DNA from: Chrysoporthe austroafricana
Taxonomy: Eukaryota > Ascomycota > Sordariomycetes > Diaporthales > Cryphonectriaceae
Direction: 5' to 3'
Length of the DNA stretch: 64,000 nucleotides
Assembly: GCA_001051155.2 (NCBI GenBank)
Contig: JYIP02000008.1
Coordinates: 1,364,001 to 1,428,000 of the forward strand
Shown: positions 55,736-64,000 of the stretch, piece by piece
Layout: the number at the start of each line of letters is the position of its first letter
How positions within the stretch are numbered: the stretch's first letter is position 1
Notes under the pieces: generated by a model
What the model was told of the DNA's origin: nothing
Database searches by the model: none
Seen by the model: only the letters and a program-made list of their open reading frames with translations
Made by a program: the position numbers and the translations under genes

Positions 55736-57470
55736 ATGGCGAACCGAAGCCGAACTTGGGACCAGCAGGTCCATTGCTCCAAGGACCTGGAGCGCCTAGG
55801 GTCCGAGAAGATGCTCAAGTCGCATAGAGGCAAGCCAACAATATCACACCTACCTAAACTTTCACTTTGTATAATTCGCGATAAACTCTCCTTACCTGAG
55901 CGTCCCGAAAGAAGGTGGCATCTTTGGTGGCATGGCTCCCGGCTAATATGACGGTTCTGGACAGATTACTACAATGAGGGTGCCATGGATCTTATCACGT
56001 ACGGCCCTCATCACCAATCTACATTCCCTGCTCTCACGTAATTGAAGTCCATGTCTGACGCTGCATTGTTTGTTTCTCATCCACAGTCTGCGGGACAACG
56101 AGTCCGCCTACGACCGATACAAGATCCGCCCACAGGTCCTCCGGGACCTGACCGGTATTGATACGTCGACTAATATCTTTGGGACTCGGGTCAAGTTTCC
56201 CTTTGGCTTCTCCCCGACTGCGATGCAGGCATTGGCACACCCTGACGGGGAGGAAGCCACGGCAAAGGCGACTGCGGCTGTCGGTGTGCCCATGGGGCTG
56301 TCCAACTACTCCACCAAGCGTCTCGAGGATGTCGTTAAGCATGGCAAAGGCAACCCCTACATGATGCAGATGAGCTTGCTAAAGAACAAGAGAGCCATGA
56401 TCCAGCTCATCAAGAGAGCAGAAGGTAAGTTTTGAGAGACGCACGCATCGTCGCCCGACTCTCCGGGTCACGGCCACTATCCAGGAACGAGACCAAGACA
56501 CGAGCTGACTTGGGCTCAGCCGCTGGCTTCAAGGCTATACTCGTAACCCTTGACGTCCCCTATCTGGGACGCAGGTTGAACGAGCACCGCAACAATTTCA
56601 GTGTTCCTAAGGGCATGGAGTGGCCCAACCTGTTCCCCGGAGTGGATGTGACGAATCTTGCGGAAACGACGATAGCATGGCTTACGGTATGCAGACTTCC
56701 TGACCTGAAATTCTGTGATAACAGCACCTTCCTTGCATCGCCGTTGCTAGCGCCCGGTCTAGCGCCCGGTTGGCTGACTTGTCACACACAGACTCTTCCC
56801 TCGAGTGGGAAGATATTATGCCCTTCTTTCGGAAACACACAAAGATGGAGATCTGGGGCAAGGGAAGTACGTCTGATCGCTAATTTATGCGCCCGCTCCA
56901 TGAAGGGAAAGTTGGCTGGTCTCTAAACACCAGTCTACGGGATCAAGGATGCTGAGAATGCCATAAGGTGTGGATTCGACGGTATCATAATATCTAACCA
57001 CGGCGGTCGACAGCTGGATTCCGTCCCTGCATCCCTCGATGTCCTCCGCGAAGTTGCTCCCATAACTAAGGGGCGCATTCCCGTGGGGATTGACGGAGGC
57101 ATCCGCAGGGGTACCGATATCTTCAAGGCGTTGGCTCTCGGGGCCGACTTTTGCTTTGCTGGTCGTCTGGCTATCTGGGGCTTGGCCGTAAGTGCACCTG
57201 CGTCCTCCTGACTGCATTCTCGGCCAACGGAAGACACTAATAAGTTTGGGGTATACAGTACGATGGACAGGCGGGCGTTGAGCTCGCATTAAACCTCTTG
57301 TACGACGAGTTCTTGACGGCTATGGCGTTGGCAGGGTATGGCCCTTCGACTCTCCAAGACACCTTTATGTGGACATTTTGTTAACAAGACTTAGATGCCG
57401 TAGCGTTTCGGAGATCACCAGCGAGTATGTATCTATACTCCAGCCTGATGGCGTTTTGGCAAAGCTATAG
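55736..57470 (+). pseudogene. FMN-dependent 2-hydroxyacid oxidase/dehydrogenase with an apparent frameshift
   Basis: Glycolate-oxidase/L-lactate-oxidase fold oxidising a 2-hydroxy acid to a keto acid with FMN. Inferred exons: 55736..55829, 55965..55998, 56087..56424, 56520..56686, 56792..56866, 56934..57187, 57259..57335 and 57395..57470. Motifs: LERLGSEKMLKSHRDYYNEG, AYDRYKIRPQVLRDL, FPFGFSPTAMQALAHPDGEE, ALLVTLD-like AILVTLDVPYLGRRLNEHRN, IIISNHGGRQLDSVPASLDV (catalytic His and FMN Arg region), GIDGGIRRGTDIFKALALGA and DFCFAGRLAIWGLA. Intron 1 appears to be of the GC-AG class (AG|GCAAGC at 55830). In exon 4, NLAETTIAWLT is out of frame with the expected SMAYD just before 56687: one base seems missing near 56665-56672. 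Using an acceptor at 56805 instead would restore the frame at the cost of about five residues, so function is possible. Otherwise it is a recent pseudogene. Confidence 0.75.
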
Positions 57471-58075
57471 TCTGTATCGCTAAAACCAGATACTATGTCT
57501 ATCTCCACTCGTATTTCATTTGCCTTCTCATGGCGAAGTCAGATAGTTCAGGCAGATTGCAGTGTAGTCAGTATATTCATGTTGCGATTCAACGTATGTT
57601 AGAGCATGATGTAGTCTGTTCAGGCGCCAAAAGACTCCTTAGTATACTCCCTACTTAGGTAACTTAAGAAATACTATATTTACAAAACAGAGTTTTGTTT
57701 GGAATTGTATATCTTCTGTAGTACGCCTCAGACTCTTAACCTGCCTTTACCAGCTATTCCTACCAACTTAGCTCGCTATACTATACCGCCTTATACTCTC
57801 ATCGTATCTGGCCCCTAAGGCGGTACAGCAGACTAAAGTGAATAGCAAAGATAGGAATTCCGTAACGCTTTAGACATTGCTAATCTAAAAGTACGAACTG
57901 CCTATATCGACTGATTTAAGTTCGTCTAGGAAATATTTTACACCTCGGCATCCATCGATATTTCCTCTGCCGCAATGCAATTACGCCTCGCGCACAGGAG
58001 GTGCTGTCGCTGAAAGCCGGGCCTCTAAAATACATGAACAAGGTCCTTTCAAGAAAGGTCGCCTATCTTAGCCCT
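57471..58075. other. Intergenic stretch
   Basis: AT-richer, no ORF. Lies between the hydroxyacid oxidase and the carboxylesterase remnant; their 3' ends face each other. Confidence 0.4.
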
Positions 58076-58848
58076 TTGGAGTCGCGTAATGTGTGATCTG
58101 CGTCCCGTTCTTCTCTCCACCAAGAACCTCAATGTTGCCTGAGCTATACTTAGGCCAGCCAGCCTCGGCTAGACCATTCTCCGGGTCTTTCCCGAATTCC
58201 AGCCATAAGTCCTACATGGCCTCGTTTGTTTCTTTTTGAAGACATGTCCCCGCACCGTCAACGTCTGCGTACGTCCCAAAGAGCATTGGCACTTCGCTAG
58301 AGTGATAAGTATCCATGAAATCCAGCGGGGATATATTACTAAAATTGCCTGGGTATTCGAAGCGGTATGAGGTCAGTCCGAGGCTCTTATGAATTTGAGC
58401 CTCAGCAACTACGCCACATCGCATATGTAAAGTGTCTGTGAGTTCGTCGGCTGCGATTGGGCTTAATTACTATATTTGGAGGGCCCGACTGGAGAGCCAC
58501 AGTGGACGCGCCGTCGACCTGCGTTTATAACAATTGTCAGCCTTATTTCTGGGACGAGAAAGAAGAGGCAGAAGAACTTGCCAAGTTATGCCCCAAGATC
58601 TTTGGCAGCTTGGCGTAATGCCCGGATAGGTATGCTGCGGTGTAATTGGCGAATGTGTTGACATCGTTATTATATGACTGGAAGATTAAAGCCGGTTCTT
58701 TTCCAGAATCGGCCCAATACTGGATAAACGACTCGATATCGGCCGGGGGATATATGCTTACACACTCGACCTGGGTCGTAGTATTACCGATACAGCCAAG
58801 CTAGTTTGCAAGGAAGGTGAAGTTCGAGTGTAAGGGAGGACTCGCTGC
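58076..58848 (-). pseudogene. Type B carboxylesterase/lipase pseudogene (C-terminal half, with TAG stops)
   Basis: Reads on the minus strand as the C-terminal part of a fungal carboxylesterase: PLHSNFTFLAN-stop-LGCIGNTT (58845-58790), DIESFIQYWADSGKEPALIF, FANYTAAYLSGHYAKLPKIL, then, after a damaged gap, LTSYRFEYPGNFSNISPLDF, YHSSEVPMLFGTYADV (the catalytic-His region), EAM-stop-DLWLEFGKDPEN and GLAEAGWPKYSSGN. Two stops are TAG at positions where the family has Gln (CAG), for example M-Q-DLW, as RIP-type C-to-T change in CpA context would give. The GESAGG nucleophile part is missing. Not functional. Confidence 0.75.
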
Positions 58849-59215
58849 TGTGCCCGCCGGCTTTAGCGCGCCTCCCAAAGCTGGTATGGTGCACTTCCTG
58901 ACGCAGCGGCCCCGCAGCGCAAAACTCGCCTCTCGGTCTTGAACCCTGCTCTCGACTCGTCTCTCAATTTTCCCCCTTCTCTAAGCTGCATGCCGTCGCG
59001 AGGCCGGACAGAGTCAGAGCAGGTCAGTCGGATTTTGGCGTCGCTTTTTTTATACCTCGAATCGCGCCGTCGGTTTCCCGCCACACACACACTTGGTGCA
59101 GATCGCCTCCGACATCGCCTGAGTCCAGTCGAAAATAGGAAGGGGGGTTTGCAAACCTTCATCCACGGCTTCAACGTCAAATGACACGTTCGAGCCTGGA
59201 CCCTGCAGAGGCGCC
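58849..59215. other. GC-rich stretch between two gene fragments
   Basis: Sharply more GC-rich than the carboxylesterase remnant beside it. Both strands carry similar-length chance frames. It may be the original upstream DNA of the phosphoserine-aminotransferase fragment that follows. Confidence 0.35.
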
Positions 59216-59281
59216 ATGCCCCTCAGGTCCGACATCACCTATTTCGGTGCGGGTCCAGCTCTTTTACCTACTGTTGTCCTC
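59216..59281 (+). pseudogene. Phosphoserine aminotransferase (SER1/SerC) N-terminal fragment
   Basis: ATG followed by PLRSDITYFGAGPALLPTVVL, which matches the opening of fungal phosphoserine transaminases (xxTYFGAGPAxLPTxVL). The similarity stops at about 59281, where sequence changes to unrelated DNA. The PLP domain is absent from the rest of the window, so this is a broken-off 5' end. The upstream GC-rich 350 bp may have come with it. Confidence 0.55.
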
Positions 59282-60918
59282 CAAAACCCATCCGAAACGC
59301 TGTCGCAATGCATGCTGGTTCGCAATTTTCCACGAGTCGTCGAGTGCACCGATGTAGAGAGTCTCCCGAAACTCGTCGTCAGTCGGGTTGAGGAAATCGT
59401 CAAAGAAGACCATCTCGTGATGCTTCCGCGTAATACTAATCAAGATACGGAACGTTGACAGGCGATGCTGGGCCATTCGGCTTGGGCCGCGGATGCTCGA
59501 GTCAAGCTTAAGTATTTTATGGGTTTGCTAGTACGTGCCGGCGGTTTCGAAAGAAAACTCGTCTAATGAAGAAGCTAGCGCTTCATCATTCTTGGCCTCA
59601 GAAGGCTATTCGTATGGTTCTGCCAAGTCCTCGAAACTGTCCATGTCTGGTGGCCCGCTATCGCCATCCACGTTGCCAGGTTGGTTGCGCGAGAATTCAA
59701 GCGCATGTTTCCACCCTTTGAGTTGAGGTCTTGCTTTATCCATAGACGCATCATATTTTCAGTGAGGGAGCGGGGCACCATGACAGCTGTCCCAGACAGA
59801 GGCCCTATGACTGTGCCATATGTCTGCTACCTGGATTAGGCCTCCCTGTAACATGCGGTCGTGGGGAACATCGTTGCTTCGGCACGAATACTGCGAGTCT
59901 CGCTTACCCAGACGTATCCGGATACCCCCGCCCCCAGAAATTTGGAGGACGACGAAGATGCCTCTGAAATTAGCATAGAGAAGATGGACAGGATAGACTA
60001 CCGGAGGGATGGGACGCTAGTGTATGAACCTTCACAGCGGTTCGCTCTCGGTTGCTTCATCCTTAATCTAGATACCATGCTCTTGAATCCTTCTGTACTA
60101 GATTACATGCAGACCGTAAGAACCTACGACTAGACTCCGCTCGCTGAGTGTCTCAAGGGTCAATACCCCTTTTTTGACTTATTTCCATCCCTGACTATAA
60201 TCCATACCTTGTTTTTCTGTGTCTTCGAACTTTTGGGAACTCCTCTCGCTGCCTCCTCTATGGGACCGCCATGAAGTGGCTCGCGCTGAGACCGTTTCTC
60301 ACTACCACAGGCAACCTGCCGCTGAGTCCCTCTACCTCCTTCGCTCCATCTAGACGCCTACTCGTCAAATCACACTTCCGGAACAGGATTTCGACAGTGC
60401 TTTAGGTGCCGCTGTGGCTCTGATCTAAGAAGTAGAACTCGTCTCGCGTGCATACAAACGTTCTGCACTACTTCCACCAATCAGCTAGATCGAAGACTGC
60501 AGTCAGACGCGGAGATGCGTCTGGTTGAGGAAGGCGCTGAGGACGAATTTTGGGGACGTCATTTTGAAGTATAGCAGTCGTCTTCGGCAACCAATGGCTT
60601 TGTTGAGTAGCTGGAACTGGAGCGGTACTACGGTATTTACAACTTCAGCAATCTGGACATGTCTGATGCTCTTGCTATACATCTAGAGCTATTTGAACAA
60701 TTCTCATTATTCGAAAAATTTTCCTTATTATAATCATTCGCGAACACTGGGTATCTAACTAGACAAGATGACAAAGAGGCTTCAAGTGAGAGAGATCTAT
60801 ACTAAGTGATACCTGCACTGCTAGGCGTGGGCTGTAAGTATTAAGTGCAAGACTGAGTCTTGCAGATCAGTCTTGCAGAAGGAAGAAGATTATGGAAGGC
60901 TGGCAGGGCCACGAGACC
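59282..60918. other. Region of unassigned coding-like fragments
   Basis: Several short frames look protein-like but could not be assigned: on the minus strand 59476-59264 (HHEMVFFDDFLNPTDDEFRE, ALDDSWKIANQHALRQRFGW); on the plus strand 59861-60133 (DTPAPRNLEDDEDASEISIE, YEPSQRFALGCFILNLDTML); and near 60590-60720 (LERYYGIYNFSNLDMSDAL) with in-frame stops. The region probably consists of rearranged gene or transposon debris. No complete gene is seen. Confidence 0.35.
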
Positions 60919-62209
60919 TTAGTCTAGCCCCCTTACTCCCGCCTTCGGACCCCACTCGTGCCCTTCGGAAGCCTCCTGCACAATTTCAACTTCCTTAGTC
61001 ACATGGATGATGTGGCGAGTTGATTCGTCGTCGTCGTTGCTGTCGTTGTCAATGAAATGGTGGCTGTGCATACCCGCCTTTGTAGCGCCTCGTGAACTCT
61101 CCAGCTTATAGCCGGTACGAGCCGTACGGCGTCCCCCACCAATGGTCACCATGTTGATGTCGGCGGACCTCGTGTCAGCACTTCGACTGCCTCCCTTAGA
61201 ATGAAGCAGCGTCTTGAACAAATGACGCAGCATAGGCATTGAGCCGGCAATGATACCAAGATCGCACTCAATCACAGTCCATAGGACGATGTTGCCGATG
61301 GTGTCTGTAGTAATGCGAGCCCCAAGTCAGCATTTTCTGCGTCAAGAAAAGGGGACAACGAGATTGCTCAAGACGGTACGTACAGTACTTGTCGGTGGTC
61401 GCAGTGTAGGCATATGAGTACGGCAACCGGATGATCGTTGCCACCGAGGCAACGACACCCAGAGACAGAATGCCACTGACAACTATCTTCAATCTCTTGA
61501 CCATCTGTGCGTGGCGCAGTAGAAGGATGGGAACTATCGCGGTGCTGACATCGGTACAGATGTTGGCGGCTGAGACGAAATAGGTAACAGAAAGAATGAC
61601 TTTCTGACCCGAAGTGCAGTCTCCTGGCTCACCCCAAGCAGCGGAGACAGGCCTGCATTGAAATATGGCGACGGGCCATGAGATTTGCCAGACGATCCAA
61701 GAGAAGCCGAAAAGCCCCCAGAGAATGTACTTGTACACCTTCTGGTTGGCTAGCCGCAGAAGAGTCCAGATGATGGCTGACTTGATGAGGGCACCGTCTG
61801 TCACATAGATGACCTGCCATAAGATCGTGTACAGTCCCATCCTATACTGCATGCCCACAGTGATAACGTCGTCGTGCGATCCGATACCGCTTATGCTGAG
61901 GAGGATGACGAAGGCATTGTGTGCAAGATTGAGAAGCTAAGAGATAACACTGTGGTTAGAAAATTTGATCGATTGAATTGTCAAAGCCACACATTGGCCA
62001 GATCGAAGGGGGTTGATGATACGAACCCATGCGGCTAGCATCAACCAATCCTCAGTCGCGAATGCCCGTGTCGTGATTCGAACGTACATCCGGAGGCATA
62101 CGACGATGCTGGATAAGACGGTGAAGATGATGGTCACACACATAAGAGAGCGAGCCAGCCCCTCCGGTGTGATGGGTTCGTACACGGTTGTTGTGAGGTC
62201 TTTCGCCAT
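60919..62209 (-). CDS. Rhodopsin-like integral membrane protein (SAT4/PTH11-type fungal family)
   Basis: Seven-helix plasma-membrane protein of the large fungal Rhodopsin_fung_dom (SAT4) family, which includes PTH11-like receptors; no opsin retinal Lys is implied. Exons 62209..62027, 61936..61384 and 61304..60919 give 373 aa. Visible parts: EGLARSLMCVTIIFTVLSSI (TM1), RITTRAFATEDWLMLAAW (family ED-W motif), VGMQYRMGLYTILWQVIYVT, FSWIVWQISWPVAIFQCRPV (TM plus the FQCRPVS..W motif), TDVSTAIVPILLLRHAQMVK, LSLGVVASVATIIRLPY, and VLWTVIECDLGIIAGSMPML followed by RHLF. The tail is long, hydrophilic and acidic (residues ~270-373, NDSNDDDESTRH). No CFEM domain is present. The first intron uses the donor GTTCGT. 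Role unknown; such proteins often sense surfaces or nutrients. Confidence 0.9.
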
Positions 62210-63974
62210 GATGGTAACACGTTGCACGCGATCCGTTTTTTTCGGTCCACCTCGGCAATTCAATGTAACACAAAAGATATCGAGCGACAAGAGAGGCTCA
62301 GAGCCGAGCGGTACAATACTTTGTACAGATCATGAGCCAAGTGGGAACAGACTGGCTCGGTTGGATGCTACTATGCAGTAGGTAAATTGTCTGCTCTGAA
62401 AGTGACTCAGGAAACGCCCAATCTGAAAGGAAAACCGTGCAAAAGCGAATTTGTCGGTGCGTGCACTGGCTGGTACCTTATATTTCACCACACACCCCTC
62501 AAATCAATCGGAATCAGAATATTCCGAGTGAACTGACCCGGCCCTCGCGAGTTCCTCTGCCTGTCAATTTTTTTTGGGGCCGTCAATCTTACTTTCGATA
62601 CAAGTGAGTCGAACACTGCATATATGCCAATACAACAGGGTACGGGAAGGTAACCAAACCCAGCCGTAACCTCAGGGGAATGTGGCACGTACGGCCGCTG
62701 AGCGAACCAAGGGCTCACGACAGAGGCAAAAGCGAATTTGCTAGTGGTAGCGAGAGGAGCTTGACAAAGGGGCTCGATCCTTCTCATGCACTTGACCCGC
62801 TAGACGGTCTGAAAGTGGCAATTGTTATGCAGATACGTCTCAGGAATCGTATAAGTGTAAGGCCACGTTAGAGCCGACATATCTGGGGTGTCAGGCGAAT
62901 TCTTTTACCCCTGCGTGGAATTGTCACTTTTTCGAAATGTGACAGACAACGCCGCACGAAGTACTGGTGGGCCCAGCTCCGCTTTCGCCAGACAGAAAGC
63001 CAAATCTGTACCCAGCACAAGGGTAAGGATTTCTCGGCAGGGACCGACTCGTATTGGGATGATAAGAGTCCCACCGCTTAATGAGACCACGCGAGAAAAT
63101 CCCCTAGACAAACCCTGAAATGCGGTGAACGAGGCGAGTAACGGTCTTTGTGAGATGAGGCAATCTCAAGACAGCACGTGGGAAGGCGTCGATGGTGTCC
63201 AACTGAACGAACGCGGGGGTTGCAGGGGGTCCCTAGTGTGAGAGGGAAAGGAGCTGGGGAAGGAGAGGGTTGAGGCTGGGGGTTGTGGGTGATGGAAAAC
63301 AAAGAAAGCTTTGTTTATACAAAACCCACACGCAATTGGTGAACATGCGTATCAAAAGTTATAAAGAAAATATTTTTTTTGTTTGTTATAAAATAATATT
63401 TAATAGTTTTAAAATGGTTTAAACTATTAAAACTATATATATTAATTTAAAAAGAATATTTAATATATTATTTTATTATTATTATTATTGAAATGTAGTT
63501 AAATTATTCTAAAAAGGCTTTAGGCAATAAAAAAAAAAAGAAAAAGTAAAAAAAAAGTAAAATATTCAAAAGCGATTGAAATAGCGGTATGTGTAACTGG
63601 AGTTACGGTTCGAAATGGTGTACAGTCTGTGGGTCTTTTGACTTGTGCCACTGGGAAGTTGAGCCGCCCGTCACCGCCGCGCGAAGCGATTTGATATAAA
63701 CCCACGTTGAGCATCCACAGACTTTTGTCCCACTATTTCACCAGGGAGTCGAAGGAATGAATACCTAGCAGCCATCTAGCGACAGGCCCACAGCCAGCAG
63801 GTAGATATTTCACGGCGGTCAATGACAGTGGTAAAGAGACGAATTTTATATAAGACGTGTGGGCTTACCTTAGTAAGGTGAAGGAGCTGCCAAGCAAAAG
63901 CACCCGACTTCTCCCCAGACTTCATTTCGGTTTACATCAGCATCTCACGAAAAACCCCACCTCCGAGTCACAAC
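62210..63974. other. Intergenic stretch holding an AT-rich island
   Basis: Upstream regions of two divergent genes. A 15-bp direct repeat GCAAAAGCGAATTTG occurs at 62439 and 62726. The AT island is listed separately. From 63560 on, composition returns to normal. TATATAAG at 63847-63854 lies about 125 bp before the ATG at 63975. Confidence 0.5.
63356..63545. repeat. Extremely AT-rich island
   Basis: Almost entirely A and T, with TATTATTATTATTATT near 63473-63488, long A runs at 63529-63540 and repeated TTAAA/TATTTAATA words. The change of composition on both sides is sharp. The pattern fits a small relic of a repeat heavily mutated by RIP, or an ARS-like unwinding region; which of these is not decidable. 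Confidence 0.6.
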
Positions 63975-64000
63975 ATGGCGGCCACGTCCGAGACAACCAT
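63975..64000 (+). CDS. First codons of a possible gene running off the right edge
   Basis: ATG at 63975 in good context (CACAACATGGCGG), reading MAATSETT to the window end. It is preceded by a C/A-rich leader and a TATATAAG at 63847. Too short to identify; gene status is inferred from the promoter-like layout only. Confidence 0.4.

Noticed and set aside
59861..60133. 90-codon plus-strand frame with an acidic, protein-like sequence
   Set aside because: No homologue recognised, no splice partners or leader, and it sits in gene debris; kept only as part of the fragment region.
1..64000. CRISPR arrays, operons, Shine-Dalgarno sites, bacterial insertion sequences
   Set aside because: Spliced genes, an intron-containing tRNA and protein families show this is a fungal nuclear genome; no such elements were seen.
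1..64000. Polyketide synthase or NRPS backbone genes linked to the glycosyltransferase or BBE genes
   Set aside because: No ketosynthase, condensation or adenylation motif was found in any long frame.

Overview
The window looks like nuclear DNA of a filamentous ascomycete (Pezizomycotina, most likely a Sordariomycete). Genes are split by short introns (about 50-190 bp) with GT...AG ends and CTAAC/CTGAC-like branch points. The protein families are typical of such fungi: an AA9 lytic polysaccharide monooxygenase, a rhodopsin-like (SAT4/PTH11-type) membrane protein, a Zn2Cys6 regulator, an endothiapepsin-type protease and an intron-containing tRNA-Ile. Some gene remnants have CAG-to-TAG stops, as expected from repeat-induced point mutation (RIP). 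Exon joins given in the entries were worked out by hand from reading frame, splice signals and family conservation.

Left part (1-25.7 kb): the C-terminally cut DCAF7/TTG1-type WD40 gene with a long low-complexity N-terminus; phosphopantetheine adenylyltransferase (CAB4); a small HsbA-like secreted protein; a 706-aa acidic orphan; an AA9 LPMO in five exons with a decayed ORF beside it; a convergent UDP-glycosyltransferase / class III aminotransferase pair; a fragment-rich 3.6-kb stretch with a degenerate tRNA-like module; a GABA-type permease; a berberine-bridge-type flavoprotein oxidase; and a secreted aspartyl protease.

Middle (25.7-42.7 kb): one very large single-exon gene for a protein with two cyclic-nucleotide-binding domains, an F-box and leucine-rich repeats. 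Next to it lies a 5-kb GC-rich stretch with no convincing gene but with a well-formed heat-shock-element/TATA arrangement. Then come a small cysteine-rich secreted protein, a mitochondrial Bax-inhibitor/GHITM-type protein, MsrA and tRNA-Ile(AAT).

Right part (43-64 kb): a catabolic-looking group holding a ketopantoate-reductase-like enzyme, succinate-semialdehyde-type aldehyde dehydrogenase, a RidA-amine oxidase fusion, a class II aldolase/adducin protein, a Zn2Cys6 regulator and an FMN-dependent 2-hydroxyacid oxidase. Several are divergently paired. A plausible reading is amine to imine/aldehyde to acid breakdown under a local regulator. The oxidase has an apparent one-base frameshift, and it is followed by 3 kb of gene debris (a carboxylesterase pseudogene, a phosphoserine-aminotransferase N-terminus). 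A rhodopsin-like membrane protein, an AT-rich island and the first codons of a further gene close the window.
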